DNA of 64,000 nt from Natranaerofaba carboxydovora. GTDB lineage: Bacteria; Bacillota; Natranaerobiia; Natranaerobiales; Natranaerofabaceae. Below the pieces are notes generated by a model that was not told the origin of the DNA, did not search any database, and saw only the letters and a program-made list of their open reading frames with translations. The translations under genes were made by a program, and so were the position numbers. The stretch is taken from contig NZ_CP054394.1 in assembly GCF_022539405.1 (NCBI RefSeq), positions 3,159,833 to 3,223,832 on the forward strand, read 5' to 3'. Of the stretch, positions 58,853 to 64,000 are shown piece by piece (the first letter of the stretch is position 1; each line of letters begins with the position of its first letter).

Positions 58853-59326
58853 TTATTTTTCAGTAACAATTTGTTTTAATAGCTTAATGTCTGTATCATG
58901 TTTTTTGACTAGACTTTGCATCTGAGCTTGGAATTCCGTAAGTCCTGCTGTATGTTCATATACATTATCAACTTTGCGGTTTAACTTTTTTAATTCAGAA
59001 GATATATTATCCATCCTAATATCGACTTGCTCAAACCTTTTGTCAACTTGCTCGAACCTCTTATCAATGTGTTCAAACCTCTTGTCAACTTGCTCAAACC
59101 TCTTATCTATTTGTTCAAACTTCTTGTCTATTTGCTCGAATCTTTCATCAACTTGCTCAAACCTCTTATCTATTTGTTCAAATTTCTTGTCTATTTGCTC
59201 GAATCTTTCATCAATCTGTTTAAATCTATTATCAACTTGCTTAAATCTATTATCAACTTTTTCAAAGCCATCCTTCATTTCAGAATATATATTGTTTAAT
59301 AGATCAAAGAGTCTATCATTCTCCAC
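58853..59326 (-). CDS. Heptad-repeat coiled-coil protein
   Basis: 157 residues. About eleven seven-residue repeats of the type RFEQIDK or RFEQVDE (about residues 22-100) make an almost perfect coiled coil with F and I/V in the core. The ends are less regular (MENDRLFDLLNNIYSEMKDG; LLKQIVTEK). There is no signal peptide. In the DNA a 63-base unit (three heptads) is duplicated in tandem, 59087-59149 and 59150-59212, with one mismatch seen. Start is GTG after GGGAGGGGTACATA. Similar heptad proteins occur as phage-like or surface-linked coiled coils; no function can be given. Confidence 0.85.
   Translation of the reverse strand: MENDRLFDLLNNIYSEMKDGFEKVDNRFKQVDNRFKQIDERFEQIDKKFEQIDKRFEQVDERFEQIDKKFEQIDKRFEQVDKRFEHIDKRFEQVDKRFEQVDIRMDNISSELKKLNRKVDNVYEHTAGLTEFQAQMQSLVKKHDTDIKLLKQIVTEK
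59087..59212 (-). repeat. Tandem 63-base duplication inside the coiled-coil gene
   Basis: Bases 59087-59149 and 59150-59212 differ at one position. The unit is three 21-base heptad codons. The recent copy suggests the repeat number changes by slippage or unequal recombination. Confidence 0.85.
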
Positions 59327-59569
59327 TATGTACCCCTCCCAACTACCTTCCCTATCAGTTAACTACTTTCCTTTTATTATTATATCTTTAAATTAATTGC
59401 TGAGCAATGTTTACAGGGAATAAAAGTTTAAAATTTTATTGGAGTTATATTGGTTGTAATTGGATTTGCGGGATATAGAAGAAGAGATATACAAGGATAA
59501 CAGTTAATCACTTTTTCTAGTAATTATATGTAGTTTTATTTTTTGGCCTCTCTTAAGCTTCTTATAGTT

Positions 59570-59575
59570 TATAAT
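59570..59575 (+). promoter_or_regulatory. Possible -10 box for the SH3-amidase gene
   Basis: A perfect TATAAT lies 43 bases before the start, but no good -35 box is visible at 16-18 bases. The rest of the 291-base gap (59327-59617) between the two divergent genes is AT-rich with no gene. Confidence 0.3.
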
Positions 59576-59617
59576 AGTACTCGGTTATTAAACAAAATAG
59601 GGAGGGGCTAAATTTAC

Positions 59618-60502
59618 ATGAAATCTGTCAAAGCCATTGTTTTATTAATGTTTTTTTTACTGGTTCTAAGTTCCCTAGGCACAGCTATAGTTAATGCAGC
59701 AGATGAGGGACAAGATCAAGGAGAAGCCTTTATATCTGCTAGTACACTAAACGTTAGAAGTGGACCTGGTACCGACTATTCAAAGTTAGGTGAAGTGCAC
59801 GTTGGAGAAAGTTATCATATAGTGGACGAGCATACGGATAGTTCTAAGGAATACAGTGAATGGGTAAAAATCAGTTTGCCAGAAAATTTTGATTACAGTG
59901 AAGGCTGGGTTAGTGCTGATTATGTTAATAGCTATGCACCTCTTCAAGGTATTAGTATAGCATTAGACCCTGGTCATGGCGGACCCTGGGATCCGGGTGC
60001 AGTAGGGCCTACTGGATTAACAGAGAAAGAAGTTGCATTAGATGTGTCCTTAAGATTGGAGAATTTACTTGAGGACTTAGGTGCAGAAGTTTATATGACT
60101 AGAGAAACTGATATTGATGTGCCGCTTTGGAGTAGAGTTAATACAGCGACATGGACCGGAGCAGATATGTTTATAAGTATACATGCTAATGGATCTTACA
60201 ACAGGGGGTCCCAAGGTACAGAAACCTATTATTCAAACTTCTTTGGTTATCAAGACTATTATTTGGCAGCAAGTTTACAAAATAGCTTAGTAAATCATTT
60301 AGGTAGAATGGACAGAGGAGTGCTAAACGGCAATCACTTGTATATTCTTAATCGTTCTACTATGCCTTCTGCTTTAGTTGAATTAGCTTTTATGACAAAT
60401 TATGATGAAGAGTATCTATTAAGCACCGATTACTTTAGGCAAAGTGCTGCCCAGGGTTTGACTGAAGGTATCGTAAGCTACGTATATAATTATCATTATT
60501 AG
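59618..60502 (+). CDS. Secreted N-acetylmuramoyl-L-alanine amidase with SH3 domain
   Basis: 294 residues. Signal peptide 1-28 (VLLMFFLLVLSSLGTAIVNA). An SH3 cell-wall-binding domain (about 35-112) has the STLNVRSGPGTDYSKLG motif. The Amidase_3 domain (about 115-290) has zinc His120 in DPGHGGPWDPG, His in SIHANGS and the catalytic Glu in VELAFMTN. It is a cell-wall hydrolase. ATG at 59618 after AGGGAGGGGCTAAATTTAC. Confidence 0.92.
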   Translation: MKSVKAIVLLMFFLLVLSSLGTAIVNAADEGQDQGEAFISASTLNVRSGPGTDYSKLGEVHVGESYHIVDEHTDSSKEYSEWVKISLPENFDYSEGWVSADYVNSYAPLQGISIALDPGHGGPWDPGAVGPTGLTEKEVALDVSLRLENLLEDLGAEVYMTRETDIDVPLWSRVNTATWTGADMFISIHANGSYNRGSQGTETYYSNFFGYQDYYLAASLQNSLVNHLGRMDRGVLNGNHLYILNRSTMPSALVELAFMTNYDEEYLLSTDYFRQSAAQGLTEGIVSYVYNYHY

Positions 60503-60542
60503 AATCCTAATTCTGGTACAAGAAGTATGTATTGACTTATAA

Positions 60543-60571
60543 TTGATGTACAAAATTATATGTGGTATAAT
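60543..60571 (+). promoter_or_regulatory. Promoter for the yibE/F gene
   Basis: TTGATG (60543-60548), 17-base spacer, perfect TATAAT (60566-60571). The -10 box lies inside the left arm of the GC-rich hairpin that follows. Confidence 0.6.
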
Positions 60572-60609
60572 ATGGCCGTGCCCCGGTGCCCCGGGGCACG
60601 GGCATATTA
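60568..60609. repeat. Very stable GC-rich hairpin at the yibE/F transcription start
   Basis: Arms 60568-60586 and 60591-60609 pair with 18 of 19 bases around the loop TGCC. The core CGTGCCCCGG/CCGGGGCACG is unusually GC-rich for this genome. The arms start in the -10 box TATAAT, so the transcript would begin inside the stem. No T run follows, so it is not an intrinsic terminator. Confidence 0.8.
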
Positions 60610-60700
60610 TGTACTGGTGACAATGTATTAGTTAAATATTATAATTTTAAAAGAGGTTAATGAATATATTTTTGTAAAATATAAGACGGGAGGGTTAGCC

Positions 60701-61873
60701 TTGTCTACTAAAGTACATAAAAGACTAATTGTTGGGTTTTTATTGATATTTGCTATATTTTCTTTTGGAGTAATGACATTTGGTGAGATAACAGCGACTT
60801 TTGCTTATGAAGGACCTGATGAATTTGATAAAAGCGTTGAAATGAAAGAAGAAGATCAAGCAGATACCTATAGGGCAAGAGTTTTAAATGTTAGTGAACA
60901 AGATCCTCCGGCAAGCCAACAAAGCTTCACGGAGAAAATACAGATGTTAGAAATAGAAATACTAAATGGCCCGTACGAAGGCGAAGTTTATGAAATAGAA
61001 AACCCGATCTCTGGAAATGAATTTTATGATTTTAATGTCTCTGAAAATGACAGAATATTGATTAGGGCAGAAACCGTTGGAGAAGATATAAGTAACTTAT
61101 ATATACAAGATTTTTTGAGGGAGACATATATTTACTACGCTGTAGGAGCTTTTGCCCTGGCTTTATTATTGGTTGGAGGGTTAAAAGGTCTTAAAACCAT
61201 ATTTACATTGTCTCTAACCCTATTTATTATATTTAGATTTATGATACCATTAGTAGCAGAAGGATATAATCCTCTATGGCTTAGTGTAATGCTTGCCTCT
61301 TTAGTGGCACTTATAAGCTTGTGTGTTATCGGAGGCCTGAATAAAAAGACCGTTATTGCAATTATTGGTACTGTAGGTGGAGTGTTAGTAGCTGGTGTAT
61401 TAGCTTTGATAGTGGGTGAAGCAGCTACCCTGACCGGCTTTTCTAATCAGGAGGCACAGCTTCTTCAATATACTGATATTGGAGAGATTGATGTTCAGGG
61501 GCTTTTATTTGCAGGGATAATTATTGGTGCCTTAGGTGCTGTGATGGATATTGGAATGAGTATTGCTTCTGCCTGCTATGAGATGAAAGATATAAATCCC
61601 GAAATTGAAGGGCAAGACATTTTTAAAGCTGGTTTGAATGTAGGCCGGGACATAATGGGTACAATGTCAAACACACTGGTACTAGCTTATACAGGGACTG
61701 CTATGCCGCTTTTATTATTGTTTTTGGCCCAGGACATGGGTTATTCGGAAATAATAAATATGGATATTATAGCAACAGAAGTTGTAAGAGCTATTGCTGG
61801 GTCAATGGGTCTTTTGGTTGCCATACCTATTACTGCTATAACTTCAGGATTCTTGTTAGGAAACAAAAAATAG
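60701..61873 (+). CDS. YibE/F family membrane protein
   Basis: 390 residues. An N-terminal signal/anchor (about 8-35), an extracytoplasmic domain (about 40-140), and about seven membrane spans from 145 on. QEAQLLQYTDIGEIDVQGLLFAGIIIGALGAVMD and the SIASACYEM segment match YibE/F. The family is thought to be a transporter or channel; function is unproven. TTG start at 60701 after ACGGGAGGGTTAGCC. Expressed behind the GC-rich hairpin. Confidence 0.88.
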   Translation: MSTKVHKRLIVGFLLIFAIFSFGVMTFGEITATFAYEGPDEFDKSVEMKEEDQADTYRARVLNVSEQDPPASQQSFTEKIQMLEIEILNGPYEGEVYEIENPISGNEFYDFNVSENDRILIRAETVGEDISNLYIQDFLRETYIYYAVGAFALALLLVGGLKGLKTIFTLSLTLFIIFRFMIPLVAEGYNPLWLSVMLASLVALISLCVIGGLNKKTVIAIIGTVGGVLVAGVLALIVGEAATLTGFSNQEAQLLQYTDIGEIDVQGLLFAGIIIGALGAVMDIGMSIASACYEMKDINPEIEGQDIFKAGLNVGRDIMGTMSNTLVLAYTGTAMPLLLLFLAQDMGYSEIINMDIIATEVVRAIAGSMGLLVAIPITAITSGFLLGNKK

Positions 61874-61893
61874 TTATTCGAAGGGGTAATAAT

Positions 61894-62676
61894 ATGAAGT
61901 ATAGAAATAATGATTTTAAAATAGGATGTGGGATTTTTTATGAACGTTTTAAAGAAGACCCTGACTTTTATCTGGAATATTTTGATCATTTAGAAATTCA
62001 GGATTTTGTTTTGCCCATTAATTTAGATGAGCGTGCAAGCAAAATAATAAGATTTTATAAAAAACATCTTAAAAATTTTAAAGGAACACTGTCTATTCAT
62101 GGACCTTTTAAGGAACTGTTTCCAAGTAGTATGGATAAACAAGTGCGTAAATTAGCGTATGAACGTTTCAATAAAGGGTTAAGTATAGGGAAAGAGTTGG
62201 GCTGTGATTTGATGGTTGTTCATTCCTGTTACAACCCACTTATGAATTATACCGGGTATCGGGATAACTGGCTAGAAAATAGTTCGATCTTTTGGGAAGA
62301 ATTTTTAAACAAGTGCAACAAAAACGATATGACGATAGCTATTGAAAACATATGGGATAGGACTCCGGATCATCTAATTATGCTTATGAAAAACTTTAAT
62401 ACGCCCAACCTCAAAATTTGTTTTGATACAGGCCATGCAAATCTATTTTCTTATTTAAGTCAAAAGGAATGGTATGATAATTTGGGTGAGTATTTAGGAC
62501 ATTTGCATATACATGATAATAATGGCGAAGAAGATGAACACCTGCCACCAGGACAAGGAAATATTGATTTTACCCCGTTATTTTCACTTGAAGAATGTAA
62601 AGAGATTGCTTTTGTAGGTGAAGTCCAGGGATACACTAAAGAAGGAGAAAGTTTTATTAAATTTTTTTCTCAGTAA
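61894..62676 (+). CDS. Sugar phosphate isomerase/epimerase-like TIM-barrel protein
   Basis: 260 residues of the xylose-isomerase-like / AP endonuclease 2 TIM-barrel superfamily. The metal-site pieces are visible: LSIHGPFKEL, LMVVHSCYNP, IAIENIWDR, CFDTGHANLF, LHIHDNNGEEDEHLPPGQGNIDF and FVGEVQ. The reaction is unknown. ATG after CGAAGGGGTAATA. It ends in the terminator just downstream. Confidence 0.85.
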   Translation: MKYRNNDFKIGCGIFYERFKEDPDFYLEYFDHLEIQDFVLPINLDERASKIIRFYKKHLKNFKGTLSIHGPFKELFPSSMDKQVRKLAYERFNKGLSIGKELGCDLMVVHSCYNPLMNYTGYRDNWLENSSIFWEEFLNKCNKNDMTIAIENIWDRTPDHLIMLMKNFNTPNLKICFDTGHANLFSYLSQKEWYDNLGEYLGHLHIHDNNGEEDEHLPPGQGNIDFTPLFSLEECKEIAFVGEVQGYTKEGESFIKFFSQ

Positions 62677-62700
62677 AAAGCGCCATATGGCGCTTTTTTA
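62676..62700 (+). terminator. Terminator after the TIM-barrel gene
   Basis: GCGCCATATGGCGC palindrome (62680-62693), with A-rich 5' flank and T6 3' flank; bidirectional in form. Confidence 0.85.
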
Positions 62701-62723
62701 TAATATTTTATTTTTTGTAAAAG

Positions 62724-62752
62724 TTGCACTCACCCTTCAAGCCTGTTATAAT
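62724..62752 (+). promoter_or_regulatory. Promoter for the Mrp/NADH-dehydrogenase-like gene
   Basis: TTGCAC (62724-62729), 17-base spacer, perfect TATAAT (62747-62752), about 110 bases before the start. Confidence 0.6.
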
Positions 62753-62863
62753 ATAACAAAACAAAAAACAATTGGCTGTTGTATTACATTTTTGTTTTAC
62801 TGTATGAAATATTGGTAATATTCACACTATTGCAAAAATTATTCGTCAGATGGGGTGGTTTGG

Positions 62864-64000
62864 GTGTATCTTTTTGTTATATTGGGGATTTTACTTCCCG
62901 TATTGGTTTCACCATTGATGTTAATACTATCGGATAAAAAACGTAAAAGGCTAATGCTCACTATAATTGGTTCGTATGTGTTCTTGGCAATTTATAACTT
63001 TTTAGGTGGTTTTCTTGGTGAGGCGGTACTGTTAAGTGAAATAGGATTTTTTGAAGGGTTTCATTTTCAGGAGCACGCTTATAGTAGAATTGCCTTAATT
63101 GGCTTTACCTTTGTTGGTGCTTTTGCTTTGTTATTTGGTTTACAAACCCAAACAAAAAGAGAAATGACCATATCTCTTTGGGCATTAGTTGGAGCAGTTG
63201 GTGTTTCTTTAGCCGGAGATTTCTTAACAATGTTTTTATTCTGGGAGATTTTGACCTTTTCAGTAGCAGGCTTAATTTTGATAGGAGCTGTTGATAGAGG
63301 CAAGATAACATCAGGGATAAAGTTTTTATACTTGCACGTAACAGGAGGGTTATTTCTACTTCTTGGAATATTGCTGCATTATAGTGAGGCTGGCTCTTTT
63401 GCTATAGACCAACCTGAAGCGGGAGCAATATTTTTCCTTTTAGGTTTTGGCTTTAAAGCTGCATTTTTGCCTCTTCATGTGTGGGTCAACTGGGGTTATC
63501 CAACGGCTTCACTATCTACAAGTGTATTATTGTCAGGTTTGACTACAAAAATTGGAGTTTATGCCATAGCTAGGGTTTTACCTTCGCATGAAGGTATAGT
63601 ATTGATGGGGGCATTAATGGCAGTAGTAGGTATTACCTGTGCACTATTTCAGAATAATCTTAGAAGTATACTGTCGTATTCTATTGTTAGTAAAATAGGG
63701 TATATGTTAGCTGCCATCGGTCTTGGTAGCAGTTTGTCTGTTGATGCGGGGATGCTTCACCTGATTAATCACATGCTTTACAAAGCCTTGTTATTTATGA
63801 GTGTGGGAGCATTGTTATATTCTACAGGAAGTGAAGATATAAGAGAGCTTAACCATGGGGAAGATAAATCTAACTTTGATAATGAGCTTAGTCCAGCTTT
63901 CAAAATAGTTCCAATAGCATTTGTGGGGGCAGTGATAGGATCATTATCAATATCAGGAGTTCCTCTATTTAATGGATATATTAGTAATTATCTAATAAAA
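62864..64000 (+). CDS. Proton-translocating NADH dehydrogenase / Mrp antiporter-like membrane subunit (partial)
   Basis: The frame starts at GTG 62864 after GGGGTGG and is open to the end of the window, 379 codons. Many hydrophobic spans. The proton-channel family motifs are present: FLTMFLFWEILTFS, FLLGFGFKAAFLPLHVWV, SGLTTKIGVYAIARVLP, SILSYSIVSKIGYMLAAIGLG and LINHMLYKALLFMSVGALLY. This places it with NuoL/M/N, MrpA/D and hydrogenase membrane subunits. Which complex it belongs to depends on genes beyond the window. GTG at 62855 is a possible earlier start. Confidence 0.9.
   Translation, partial: MYLFVILGILLPVLVSPLMLILSDKKRKRLMLTIIGSYVFLAIYNFLGGFLGEAVLLSEIGFFEGFHFQEHAYSRIALIGFTFVGAFALLFGLQTQTKREMTISLWALVGAVGVSLAGDFLTMFLFWEILTFSVAGLILIGAVDRGKITSGIKFLYLHVTGGLFLLLGILLHYSEAGSFAIDQPEAGAIFFLLGFGFKAAFLPLHVWVNWGYPTASLSTSVLLSGLTTKIGVYAIARVLPSHEGIVLMGALMAVVGITCALFQNNLRSILSYSIVSKIGYMLAAIGLGSSLSVDAGMLHLINHMLYKALLFMSVGALLYSTGSEDIRELNHGEDKSNFDNELSPAFKIVPIAFVGAVIGSLSISGVPLFNGYISNYLIK

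Noticed and set aside
59027-59299. Evenly spaced repeats that could suggest a CRISPR array
   Set aside because: The units are 21-base coding heptads without distinct spacers.
58974-59396. Open frame on the + strand, rich in Cys, Ser and Leu, with repeated NLLSTCS units
   Set aside because: It is the mirror of the heptad-repeat gene on the minus strand. It has no ribosome site and its repeats arise from the 21-base unit. The minus frame has a good GGGAGGGG site and a sensible coiled coil.
60510-60560. ATTCTGGTACAAGAAGT followed by AT-rich sequence, resembling one end of the palindromic repeat
   Set aside because: The match is about 15 of 17 bases at one end only and no second arm was found; it may be chance or a very decayed copy.
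62618-62818. 66-codon frame over the end of the TIM-barrel gene and the next promoter
   Set aside because: It crosses a terminator and a promoter in a different frame from both genes and shows no ribosome site.

Overview
The window is one continuous stretch of a low-GC Firmicutes chromosome, most likely an anaerobic clostridium. The signs are AT-rich coding sequence, strong GGAGG ribosome sites with many TTG and GTG starts, a glmS ribozyme, sigH, an L10 leader, an EF-Tu with a four-cysteine insert, and radical-SAM/Fe-S accessory genes. Acidic proteins and several Na+/H+-antiporter-like genes would suit a halophile or alkaliphile such as the Natranaerobius group. That placement is inferred from content and is not proven. 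No rRNA genes, prophage, transposase gene or CRISPR array was seen.

Layout. 1-6.6 kb: end of ispF, then gltX, cysS, mrnC, thyX, rlmB, yacP and sigH. 6.7-7.2 kb: tRNA cluster (Tyr, a broken Gly, fMet, Thr, Met). 7.4-12.3 kb: tuf copy 1, rpmG, secE, nusG, rplK, rplA, the L10 leader, rplJ and rplL. 12.4-24.8 kb: rpoB, rpoC, an L7Ae-like gene, rpsL, rpsG, fusA and tuf copy 2. 24.9-44.6 kb: the S10-spc-alpha ribosomal superoperon with secY, adk, map, infA and rpoA, then the ECF transporter core (ecfA1-ecfA2-ecfT), truA, rplM and rpsI. Everything to this point is on the + strand.

44.6-64 kb is a mixed-strand region: a pair of half-size chromate transporters (-), a cwlD-type amidase, the Memo/AMMECR1/radical-SAM trio, cdaA-glmM without the usual cdaR, the glmS ribozyme and glmS, an unknown acidic exported protein (-), two Fe-S proteins (QueG-like and DUF1848), a cation/proton antiporter behind a fluoride riboswitch (-), a heptad-repeat coiled-coil protein (-), an SH3-amidase, a YibE/F membrane protein, a TIM-barrel protein and the start of an Mrp/NADH-dehydrogenase-like membrane subunit that leaves the window.

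The genes form two blocks. The first makes the translation and transcription machinery together with secretion and nucleotide support. The second links amino-sugar and peptidoglycan supply (cdaA, glmM, glmS, amidases) with ion homeostasis (antiporter, Mrp-like subunit).

The most unusual finding is a repeated palindromic element present twice in opposite orientation (3622-3754 and 44638-44853). The second copy carries about 99 extra bases exactly at its apical loop, and these fold by themselves into a three-way junction. Other points of interest are the fluoride riboswitch, a tRNA-Gly relic with a broken acceptor stem, a GC-rich hairpin overlapping the yibE/F promoter, and tuf genes that stay nearly identical only within the coding region.
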